Shown one piece after another: positions 35,383 to 43,218 of a stretch of 64,000 bases of DNA. The stretch is from NCBI RefSeq assembly GCF_000026365.1, contig NC_012996.1, positions 744,001 through 808,000 on the forward strand, given 5' to 3'. A model generated the notes under the pieces. The model was not told the origin of the DNA. It was given only the letters and a program-made list of their open reading frames with translations, and searched no databases. A program made the position numbers and the translations under genes. The stretch's first letter is position 1, and each line of letters begins with the position of its first letter. The stretch comes from Zygosaccharomyces rouxii. Taxonomy: Eukaryota; Ascomycota; Saccharomycetes; Saccharomycetales; Saccharomycetaceae.

Positions 35383-36183
35383 TCATGTTTTGGTACCTCT
35401 CTTTAGGACGAGTGTTTGTACCCCACCAATGGATTCTAAAGGCCAATCGTTAGGTATATCAGAATTTCCAACCATGTTGTAGAACCAGCTATCTAAAACA
35501 TAATCCAGTGTTACTTGATTGTAGCATGTCTTGATGTACTTATAGCACCTCTCTTTCATATGTTGGAAGGCCGCGATCGATGTAAGGAATTGTATTTGCC
35601 TCCTGGGTAGATGGGACAATATGAAAAACCATTGCGAAGGTGATTCGAGATTTATCAGATAGATACTCGAGAGACGAATCAATTGTCTTTCTTGCACTGT
35701 GATAGATGGGCGGCGGTTATTTGCTAAGATAGAGATACATTTCGATAGATTCGACTCGACATGCGATGAATAGAGGGCATACAGTTGCTGGAAATGTGAG
35801 TCAGCAGGGAACTTTTGAAACATAAAATTGAGTACCAAATTGCCTAACTTAGTGAAATCTTGTTCTCTGAAGAAATAATCATATGACAACTGATAGACTT
35901 CGTATACGAATGCTATGAGAGTAGGATCATCTCTACTATCATTAAAAACACTTACAATAGCTTCTCTCAGTTTTCTCAAGCCATGATCAACTGTATGCTT
36001 ATCTTGCGACTTTTTTATTCTCGATAGTAATTGTTCCCTAGCGGTTTGATCTTTCTGTAAAATGCTTAAATCGGAACCCCTGCTAATCAACGATTTATCA
36101 CTCAAGGGATCATCAAGAATTTTCTTACTGGCATCCTTTGAGAATTTAAGCCTTCTTTGTTCGAGTCTGGTGGATGGATCCAT
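35383..36183 (-). CDS. Unrecognised helical protein, 266 residues
   Basis: I do not recognise this gene. The product is soluble, with no signal peptide or membrane segment. It has a charged N-terminus (about 1-60) followed by what look like alpha-helical pairs (about 60-245), for example FVYEVYQLSYDYFFREQDF and KERCYKYIKTCYNQVTLDYVL. The pattern recalls SAC3/GANP or CSN8/Rpn12-type PCI helical repeats, but this is a weak impression. It lies between PGD1 (YGL025C) and FMT1 (YBL013W), where S. cerevisiae has no matching gene on either block that I know of. The clean ATG, codon use like its neighbours and 85-bp divergence from FMT1 all support a real gene. Confidence 0.8.
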   Translation of the reverse strand: MDPSTRLEQRRLKFSKDASKKILDDPLSDKSLISRGSDLSILQKDQTAREQLLSRIKKSQDKHTVDHGLRKLREAIVSVFNDSRDDPTLIAFVYEVYQLSYDYFFREQDFTKLGNLVLNFMFQKFPADSHFQQLYALYSSHVESNLSKCISILANNRRPSITVQERQLIRLSSIYLINLESPSQWFFILSHLPRRQIQFLTSIAAFQHMKERCYKYIKTCYNQVTLDYVLDSWFYNMVGNSDIPNDWPLESIGGVQTLVLKRGTKT

Positions 36184-36267
36184 TGGATTTGTTGATGGAT
36201 TATAGATTGAAGATATCTTCGTCTTGTAATTCTACAAGAAGCGCATACATGAATATTAAATAGGGAA

Positions 36268-37356
36268 ATGAATTTGATATGGAGGTCGATAGGTAGAAGG
36301 TGGTACTCTTTGAACGTTCTTTATTTTGGTAGTGATGAGTTCAGCATCCATTCGTTAAGAGCATTGAACGAGTTGAAGGGTCGATCTGTGGACAAACTAC
36401 AACTAGTGACAAGACCACCTAAATGGTGCGGGAGATCCAAATCTATAAAGAAAAATGTACCCATTGTAAATGTTGCTGATCAACTAGGGCTACCACCTGC
36501 ACGGCACTGTGATTCTCGTGAGGACATGTTACAACTCATTGACTTAGTTAAATCACACGAGTTTAACATGATTATAGCGGTATCTTTTGGTAGACTAATT
36601 CCTGCACAACTTTTAGAACAAGTACCGTATTCCCTAAATGTCCATCCCTCACTTTTACCCCGTTACAAAGGTGCATCCCCCATCCAATACACTCTTCTGA
36701 ATCAAGACAGGTATACTGGTGTTACAATTCAAACTCTGCATCCACATAAATTTGATCATGGGTCCATTGTTGCCCAGACTATACCTCTCAAAGTTCAAAA
36801 TTTGGTCCAAAATCGTACTGTATCTGAATTCGAGCCCGGTTTCCCAAAACGAACAGCCGCCCTAATGGATCAATTGGGTCTACAAGGAGGATCTTTACTC
36901 AAGCATGTAATAAATGACAAATTATATGCTAGTCCGCCTGCTTTAAACCCTCCTTATAATTCGTGCTATGCATCTAAGATAACTTCTGAAATGAGACGAT
37001 TACACTGGCCACAAGACACAGCAGAGACTGCCATAACGAAATTAGAAACTTTGGGACCTCCATATGTTTTCAAGCAAGTCGATGAAAATAAATCAAAGAC
37101 TATGGTGGATGAGACTCCTGTTAAAAGAATAATCTTCCACAACTTCGAAAGAGCGGATTTTCTACCGTTTTCAAAGGCAGGAGAATTTATCTACAATGAC
37201 AAAGACCAACACATCTACGTTCAATGCCATTCAGATGCACTTAAAATCAAGGAACTACAATTTGAAGGGTTTAAGATGGAAAAACCTGAACAATTCATGA
37301 AAAGTCTGAGGAAGAGGTGCGGTACAGGAACATACCAAGCACATACCTTTTTGTAG
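36268..37356 (+). CDS. FMT1: Mitochondrial methionyl-tRNA formyltransferase Fmt1
   Basis: Fmt1 formylates initiator Met-tRNA in mitochondria using 10-formyl-tetrahydrofolate. The 362-residue protein (about 400 in S. cerevisiae, YBL013W) opens with a presequence (MNLIWRSIGRRWYS). The Rossmann-type formyltransferase domain spans about 16-215 and contains the family motif NVHPSLLPRYKGASPIQ (about 127-143) and TGVTIQTLHPHKFDHGSIVAQ. The C-terminal domain (about 230-355) resembles the tRNA-binding OB-like domain and is divergent, as in other yeasts. Its place beside RRN6 (YBL014C, a few genes left) and SCT1 (YBL011W) matches the YBL block. Confidence 0.93.
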   Translation: MNLIWRSIGRRWYSLNVLYFGSDEFSIHSLRALNELKGRSVDKLQLVTRPPKWCGRSKSIKKNVPIVNVADQLGLPPARHCDSREDMLQLIDLVKSHEFNMIIAVSFGRLIPAQLLEQVPYSLNVHPSLLPRYKGASPIQYTLLNQDRYTGVTIQTLHPHKFDHGSIVAQTIPLKVQNLVQNRTVSEFEPGFPKRTAALMDQLGLQGGSLLKHVINDKLYASPPALNPPYNSCYASKITSEMRRLHWPQDTAETAITKLETLGPPYVFKQVDENKSKTMVDETPVKRIIFHNFERADFLPFSKAGEFIYNDKDQHIYVQCHSDALKIKELQFEGFKMEKPEQFMKSLRKRCGTGTYQAHTFL

Positions 37357-37688
37357 AGGAAAAAATACCCTATAATTTGAATCTACTATAAATGCTCCCA
37401 CGATTCTTCAGATCTCTATAAAATTCAAAATATTTGTTTTTTTTTTTTTTTATGTAGTGTATCAGACCGATATTTGTCGCATAAGCTTAAAAGCGAGCCC
37501 TTTCTCCAGCTTTTTTAAACTGAACTTTATTTAACTCACATTATACCAGTCAACTAAAAAGGTTAATAGATATAAGAGAAGTCTTGGCTAGCTGGTATTC
37601 GGGTCGCCGTTATATTATTAGAGTACCCTAAAATTCATATACTTTTTGATAAGGCACTTTAAGGAACTACCGTGGCTAAGATTACCCA
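37357..37688. other. FMT1-SCT1 intergenic region
   Basis: About 330 bp of AT-rich sequence. A T-tract of about 15 nt (37437-37451) follows FMT1. No gene or clear regulatory motif is seen. It should contain the SCT1 promoter. Confidence 0.5.
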
Positions 37689-39968
37689 ATGATGCCAGTT
37701 GATGAAAAAACTACCGGTGGCTCATCTACTACTGGGTTTAGCACTACCAGTGGTGATACTGAATTAATTGCAAGAGATTTGGAGCCAGCTACTTCTCCAA
37801 GCAGCAAAAGTAGTACTAATGAGGAGAAAGAAGACAAAGATAAGGGGAATGAAGCCCACCCTCATAAACAACCGTTCTACAGAATTTTAATCTACAATAT
37901 TATTCTGGGAATGTTATTGAATATCTTTGACTGTTTCTTCAGAGAGATTAGAACCCGTGGTGGCTATAAAGTTCCCAGACAAGGTCCGGTTATCTTTGTT
38001 GCAGCACCTCACGCCAATCAATTCGTTGATCCTGTTATCTTGATGGGTCAAGTTAAAAAAGTTGTCAATAGAAGAATTTCATTTTTAGTTGCTGAAAAAT
38101 CTTTGAAAAGAAGGGCAATTGGTTTCTTCTCACGTTGTGTTATGTCCATTGGTGTCGTTAGAGCTCAAGATAATTTGAAACCCGCCAAGGGTAAGATTAC
38201 CATTGACCCTGAAAATCCAAGAAAGTTAATTGGTCATGGTACCTCTTTCTTAACTGACTTTAAGCCAAAAGGATTAATTGGATTGCCTAAATCATTAGGT
38301 AATGTGGAAATCGATTCAATTGAAAGTGAAACTGAATTAACCCTTCGTAAGGAATTTAAAATGAATAAACCTGAAGTCAAAAGTATTTTGACCAAGGGTA
38401 CTTCTTTTAAATATGCCGACAAAGTGAATCAATCACTTGTGTATCATAAAGTTTTTGAACATTTGGCTAGTAACCAATGCATTGGTATTTTCCCTGAAGG
38501 TGGTTCTCACGACAGAACAGATCTTTTACCATTAAAAGCCGGTGTTGCTATTATGGCACTTGGTTGTATGGACAAACACCCTGAATCGAATGTGAAGATT
38601 GTTCCCTGTGGTATGAATTATTTCCATCCTCACAAATTCAGATCAAGGGCCGTTGTTGAATTCGGGAATCCTATTTCAATCCCACATGAACTGGTTGAAA
38701 AATACAGAAGCCCTGAAACTAACCGCGAAGCCGTTAAAGAAATGTTAGACACAATTTCTGAAGGGTTGAAAGCTGTTACCGTTACCTGTTCTGATTATGA
38801 AACTTTGATAGTCGTGCAAGCAATGAGAAGATTGTATGCCGGTCACTTATCTTCCCGTTTACCATTGTCGATGGTCGTGGAAATGAATAGAAGACTCGTC
38901 AAAGGATATCAAACCTATAGAGAGGATCCTCGTATTATCAGTTTGAAGAAAGAAATCATGACTTACAATGCTCATCTCAGTCACTACAACATTCCAGACC
39001 ACTTGGTGATGCGTGATAGAATGAGTTTTGCTAAGAATCTATGGTTGCTATGCTTCAGATCTCTACGTCTACTGGTTATGTTGGCTTTTGCATTGCCAGG
39101 TATTATTATGTTTTTGCCTATTTTCATTGTTGCCAAGAGAATCTCTAAGCAAAAGGCCAGGGAGGCTCTTGCTGCATCAACTGTTAAGATTAAGGCCAAT
39201 GATGTCATTGCTACTTGGAAAATTTTAATTGGTATGGGGTTGGCACCATTACTATACACGTTGTGGTCCATTATGATCTCTTATTTGTTAAGACACAGAT
39301 TCCCCGGTAACAAAATACTCACCTTCGTAATTTCCTACTTCGCTTGTTCTGCTGTCACTTACTCCGCATTACTTGTTGGTGACATCGGTATGGATATCTT
39401 TAAGTCACTAAGGCCGCTATACTTGTCAATCACAACCCCGCAAGGTCTTAGAGACTTACAAAAGGAACGCCACGCCCTTGCTGAAAAGATTACTGAATTG
39501 ATTAATACTATAGGGCCCGAACTCTTCCCAGATTTTGATGCAGATACTCTACGTCATAAATACGAATTGGATGATGAAGAAGAAGATAGAAGGACAGCAG
39601 AGTTGAAGAGGAGAAGATTACTCAAGAAGCAGAAGATTAAGCATGAGGTGAAAAGAGCCGAAAGAGCTAAAACGGCTGAAAGGGAAGAAAATGAAAACGA
39701 TGGTCACAGCACCGATTCAGATGCAGTATCCCTTGTCAATAGTGAAAATTCACTATCCAACATCCCTATTTTTTCAAATCCTGCAAATTTAATATCTGAA
39801 GGGTCCACTTCATCCGCAGATATGTCGTCAGGTTCCGAATTCGCTGTTGAAGAAAAAATTGGTGCCAAGGACGGAGTTAGTAGCAAGATTGTACAAGCGA
39901 TATGGGAGAAAAGAAGTGTGGAGGATCACGAAGGTAATAATCATGATGATGCTGATGACAGCGAATAA
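37689..39968 (+). CDS. SCT1: Glycerol-3-phosphate / dihydroxyacetone-phosphate acyltransferase Sct1
   Basis: Sct1 (Gat2) carries out the first acylation step of glycerolipid synthesis in the ER, with a bias to C16 acyl groups. The product has 759 residues, the same length as S. cerevisiae Sct1 (YBL011W). The first membrane segment lies at about 60-80. The acyltransferase domain includes APHANQFVDP (motif I, about 99-108) and FPEGGSHDRTDLLPLKAG (motif III, about 267-284). Further membrane segments lie at about 445-475, 510-535 and 545-570. A charged, probably phosphorylated cytosolic tail follows. S. cerevisiae also has the ohnologue GPT2. Synteny with FMT1 and LAA2 supports the SCT1 name. Confidence 0.92.
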   Translation: MMPVDEKTTGGSSTTGFSTTSGDTELIARDLEPATSPSSKSSTNEEKEDKDKGNEAHPHKQPFYRILIYNIILGMLLNIFDCFFREIRTRGGYKVPRQGPVIFVAAPHANQFVDPVILMGQVKKVVNRRISFLVAEKSLKRRAIGFFSRCVMSIGVVRAQDNLKPAKGKITIDPENPRKLIGHGTSFLTDFKPKGLIGLPKSLGNVEIDSIESETELTLRKEFKMNKPEVKSILTKGTSFKYADKVNQSLVYHKVFEHLASNQCIGIFPEGGSHDRTDLLPLKAGVAIMALGCMDKHPESNVKIVPCGMNYFHPHKFRSRAVVEFGNPISIPHELVEKYRSPETNREAVKEMLDTISEGLKAVTVTCSDYETLIVVQAMRRLYAGHLSSRLPLSMVVEMNRRLVKGYQTYREDPRIISLKKEIMTYNAHLSHYNIPDHLVMRDRMSFAKNLWLLCFRSLRLLVMLAFALPGIIMFLPIFIVAKRISKQKAREALAASTVKIKANDVIATWKILIGMGLAPLLYTLWSIMISYLLRHRFPGNKILTFVISYFACSAVTYSALLVGDIGMDIFKSLRPLYLSITTPQGLRDLQKERHALAEKITELINTIGPELFPDFDADTLRHKYELDDEEEDRRTAELKRRRLLKKQKIKHEVKRAERAKTAEREENENDGHSTDSDAVSLVNSENSLSNIPIFSNPANLISEGSTSSADMSSGSEFAVEEKIGAKDGVSSKIVQAIWEKRSVEDHEGNNHDDADDSE

Positions 39969-40084
39969 AGTCATGCATCTCAATTTTTTCCGTTGAGTGA
40001 TTCTAATGACAAAGCATAATCTTTATCTTTGATCCAACAATATGAGTCATGTTTATATTTAAAATTAAAGTTTATAAATTAAAT

Positions 40085-40148
40085 AAAAAAAAAAAAAAAA
40101 AAAAAAAAAAAGTCATTTGCAATAAAAGTCATTTGCTCAAGTCATTTG
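40085..40148. repeat. Poly(A) tract plus three GTCATTTG repeats
   Basis: A run of about 27 A (40085-40111) is followed by GTCATTTG at 40112, 40128 and 40141. It lies between the convergent SCT1 and PIB2 stops, so it is in 3' sequence of both genes. Confidence 0.8.
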
Positions 40149-40235
40149 TCTTTTTCATTAATTTATCTTACAATCTGTTTAGTTAAAGTTACAGATGATA
40201 ATAATACGATTTCTAATATAAATAAGAACAAAATT

Positions 40236-42206
40236 TCAAAAACTACTCCAATTCCAATCTGCAGGTACCGACCCTGCAACACTACCGATGAAATCTCCCT
40301 TTGAATCATCATTTTGAACATTAATACCTTCCACATTTTTAGGTGGTGTTGCTGCTGCTGCTGCTGCTCTTGTCGGCTCAACCAAACCACCGTGTTGATT
40401 GAAATTACCCAATTTTTGGCTCTTCCACTTTGGATTCTTTACCACATTTTCATATTCTTCTAAACATCCATCACATATCTTTGACAGTGTACCTAAACCA
40501 CCACCACCAATGATAAAACTTGCATCACTATTTAAGTAAAGCCAATGACCTAAGTGTTGTTGGCAAAAAATATCACCGCAATGTCTACAATGGTGTTTCC
40601 GTTCCCAAAATGTAAACAATTTATGGCAGTAATGACAAGAACCTCTCTTGTTATCATGCAGCCAATGACGTTTGGTTGGCGGAGCAGGAGGATCTAACAG
40701 TTGACTCCAGCGATTTTCCATTGAACTGTATTCACCATTGGGAAAAAACCAAAGTGCAATTTGACGACGACAGGATTCCATCACGGATGAACTTGAAGAA
40801 TGGATACTTGCCGTGGACGAAGCACTAGTATTTTGACTGGAATGTTGAGCCTGTTGGTGCAAATTGCGCGAGGTTATCGTCTGATTATTAGAAACCAAAG
40901 ATTGTGGTGGTGATGGTGGCCTTACAAAATCCTCATTTGTTAAATTTGTCTCTGAAACGTCCCTTAGTACAGCTGGCAAATAAAGTGGTTTCTTGGGATT
41001 GTTTATCTGTTTTACACACCTTCTAGAAGAAGCATTTGTGGGTGTTGTACCACTTGTAGGTGGTACTCCCACTTTTTGTTGTGTATTAAGTTGTTGACCT
41101 GGTTGTTGGATTACCTCTAAGGATGCCTTTCTGATGCTTTGAAGCGACGGTTGCTGTGTAACCAAGCTTGCAGCAACGTTATTATTATTATTATTATTAT
41201 TGTTACTGCTGTAGTAATTATTGTTGTTATTGCTTCCCTGTGGGAAGGAATCCAAAAACACTTTTTTATTACCGAATTTCAGATGTGTCATAGCTTCTAA
41301 ATCCTGACTGCCTTCATCAATGGTCCTGCCATCTCCATCACCATAGGACAAGCTATTGTTGTTACCGTTATTAGAATTATTGTTGTTGTCGTTGTTAATC
41401 AAGGCTTGATTAATCCCAACCCCCATGGTCGAACTTCCCCTTAGATTGGATAATTTTCTCAACGCCTGCGCGGTGAGTCTCTTCTGCATAACAACATCGT
41501 CTTCCTCCACTTCTTCGTTTTCCACAACTGTCGACCCATTAGTCTTCACAGACGCATTATCCTTCTTTTGTAATTGTTTCTGTTTCTGCTGCTGTCTCTG
41601 TTTAACGCTATTCGCATCCAAATACAACCTCTTATCATCCGTAAACGGGAGTCGCAGTCCAATTTCTAAGTCTTCATCACTAATCCTGCCACTTGTAACA
41701 CTATTAGTGACGCCTTTCTTACGTATGGAAGACATCGCAGGTGACTGAATCTGTTGATTGATCCTAGCTAAGTTAGTACAACTCAAGTTTCTCTGATCTT
41801 CATTAGTCTGCTGAGGTTGTTGACTTTGTTGCTGATTCTGGTGAGCATGTTGATGGAACATAGGTTGTAGTGAAATGGTAGAAAGCACGCTCTGAGCTGA
41901 ATGTGTTCTTGCTCTTGGTGGTACAACTTTCTGTTTTTCAAAAGTTATCGTAGACATAGATTTACCACCATTACTTGAACTAACAGCATTTGACGAGGAT
42001 GAAGACCTCGTTGAATTGGCTTTTGGTGAGGGCTTGTCATCACGGTTGATCGCGTCATTACTTGCGTCACCGTCTTCTTCCTCTTCGTTCTCCTCTCGTA
42101 TGGCTGGGGTCTTACCCCTGTTGTATTGTTGTTGTTGGGCTGGTGGTGTTGCTGCCTGAGTTTCTTGAGGCAGAGTATCGCTTGCCTGACTATGAATACT
42201 GCTCAT
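40236..42206 (-). CDS. PIB2: Vacuolar TORC1 regulator Pib2 (FYVE protein)
   Basis: Pib2 binds PI3P on vacuoles and endosomes and activates TORC1 in response to glutamine. The 656-residue protein (635 in S. cerevisiae, YGL023C) is largely disordered, with Gln, Asn and Ser tracts, including a (Asn)8-9 run at about 335-350. A FYVE-type zinc domain (about 525-600) contains CHYCHKLFTFWERKHHCRHCG. The extreme C-terminus GSVPADWNWSSF is the conserved tail motif of the Pib2 TORC1-activating region. It converges with SCT1 and diverges from STT3. Confidence 0.95.
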   Translation of the reverse strand: MSSIHSQASDTLPQETQAATPPAQQQQYNRGKTPAIREENEEEEDGDASNDAINRDDKPSPKANSTRSSSSSNAVSSSNGGKSMSTITFEKQKVVPPRARTHSAQSVLSTISLQPMFHQHAHQNQQQSQQPQQTNEDQRNLSCTNLARINQQIQSPAMSSIRKKGVTNSVTSGRISDEDLEIGLRLPFTDDKRLYLDANSVKQRQQQKQKQLQKKDNASVKTNGSTVVENEEVEEDDVVMQKRLTAQALRKLSNLRGSSTMGVGINQALINNDNNNNSNNGNNNSLSYGDGDGRTIDEGSQDLEAMTHLKFGNKKVFLDSFPQGSNNNNNYYSSNNNNNNNNNVAASLVTQQPSLQSIRKASLEVIQQPGQQLNTQQKVGVPPTSGTTPTNASSRRCVKQINNPKKPLYLPAVLRDVSETNLTNEDFVRPPSPPQSLVSNNQTITSRNLHQQAQHSSQNTSASSTASIHSSSSSVMESCRRQIALWFFPNGEYSSMENRWSQLLDPPAPPTKRHWLHDNKRGSCHYCHKLFTFWERKHHCRHCGDIFCQQHLGHWLYLNSDASFIIGGGGLGTLSKICDGCLEEYENVVKNPKWKSQKLGNFNQHGGLVEPTRAAAAAATPPKNVEGINVQNDDSKGDFIGSVAGSVPADWNWSSF

Positions 42207-42916
42207 CCTATGACTCGTTAATTCTTAAAATTTCCTAACCATGTATCGTATTTGCGGCCAACTTATTTCTCTAGTCTAGAAGCTTGCCTTTGAAATGCGA
42301 TTCTCTTAAAAACTACGGAGACTTGCCAAACAAAATGAAAGACTTCCCTTGCAATGACAATACTCCTACTTTAACCTATTGTAAGAGGTATTCAGGAGTA
42401 TTAACCTTTAGAACACTGACTTGCTTGACTCTGCTTATACTCTCTTATCGCTCGCTTGTCGATGAGAAATACAGAAACAGGTTTCTTTTTTTGATTGGGC
42501 CTTTTCTTCTTTTTTCGCCGATTGAGCGAATTAGGAATACTTTCCCTTTTGGGAGCAGGCAACCGAATACAAAAGCTGTCCGAATAGAGGGGCTGCTGGA
42601 CTGGTAGGGGCTGGTTGTGAGTACTGTATGCAGGGGAGTACTGTCCGGAGCATAATGCATGAGAGGAAGTGCTCGAGCAGACAGGAGCTGCTCGAGAAAT
42701 GTAGAGATACGCTAGCGGTCGTCGAGCGCGGTGCTATTAGAACTGTTAGTATAGCGGATACGCGTAATTTAGTCCGGTACACCAAGATTTTCTTGGTTAT
42801 TCTCGAGGACTCCGAAACATGACGAAAATGGTTATTCGTTGCCCTACCCTTTTCAGACGTAACACGTCTTTTAGGAAGGCACAAAATAAAGGAATAATAC
42901 CAAAATAATTAATTAC

Positions 42917-43023
42917 GTCACATGCAATTCTCTTATCTCCGTAGGAGATGATTTACACCGTGTGACGTGATTAGAGATGTGTCATGTGAATATCATGTGA
43001 TATCGGCTTCTGCAGGTTACCCG
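42917..43023 (+). promoter_or_regulatory. Cbf1-type sites and Reb1 site, STT3 promoter
   Basis: GTCACATG (42917-42924) matches RTCACRTG. CATGTGAA (42983-42990) and CATGTGAT (42994-43001) match or nearly match the reverse form. TTACCCG (43017-43023) is a Reb1 core. All lie about 195-300 bp before the STT3 ATG at 43219. Confidence 0.5.
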
Positions 43024-43040
43024 TACAAGTTTCCTTTTTA

Positions 43041-43079
43041 GGAGGTTTTTTTCCTCCGTTTCTTCGACAGGCTGTCGAA
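43041..43079 (+). other. Two tandem hairpins in the STT3 leader region
   Basis: GGAGG (43041-43045), seven T and CCTCC (43053-43057) form a small stem-loop. TTCGACAG, G and CTGTCGAA (43063-43079) form a perfect 17-bp palindrome. They precede an in-frame upstream ATG at 43090 and the likely STT3 start at 43219. Confidence 0.7.
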
Positions 43080-43218
43080 TATCAAAGCCATGAAACAGGC
43101 CGAAGGGCTACCACTACACGAAACATATAGTTGTTATATTGATGGGCTACTAAGGAGAGTTCACCAATTGTCTTTTCTAATCACCTTTATTGAATCAATT
43201 GCTTGTCTTGATTTCACG

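Larger units (their letters stand above)
42207..43218. other. PIB2-STT3 divergent intergenic region, repeat-rich
   Basis: This 1 kb stretch has no supported gene. It contains a 9-bp inverted repeat CTCGAGCAG/CTGCTCGAG (42672-42696), two GAGTACTGT copies (42619, 42636) and a cluster of CACATG-type sites (42917-43001). It also has a Reb1 site TTACCCG (43017-43023) and two hairpins (43041-43057 and 43063-43079) just before STT3. Confidence 0.6.

Noticed and set aside
40085..40111. Poly(A) tract as a sign of retroposition
   Set aside because: It lies between two intact convergent genes and no processed gene copy or target duplication is seen.
42284..42607. 107-codon frame in the PIB2-STT3 gap
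   Set aside because: No family match and it overlaps other frames. It looks like a chance frame in promoter DNA.
42917..43001. CACATG cluster as a centromere element
   Set aside because: Several copies occur without CDEII or CDEIII, in a promoter setting.
43090..43218. Upstream ATG as the main STT3 start
   Set aside because: It adds 43 residues not seen in the family and lies next to hairpins. The ATG at 43219 fits the known Stt3 N-terminus.
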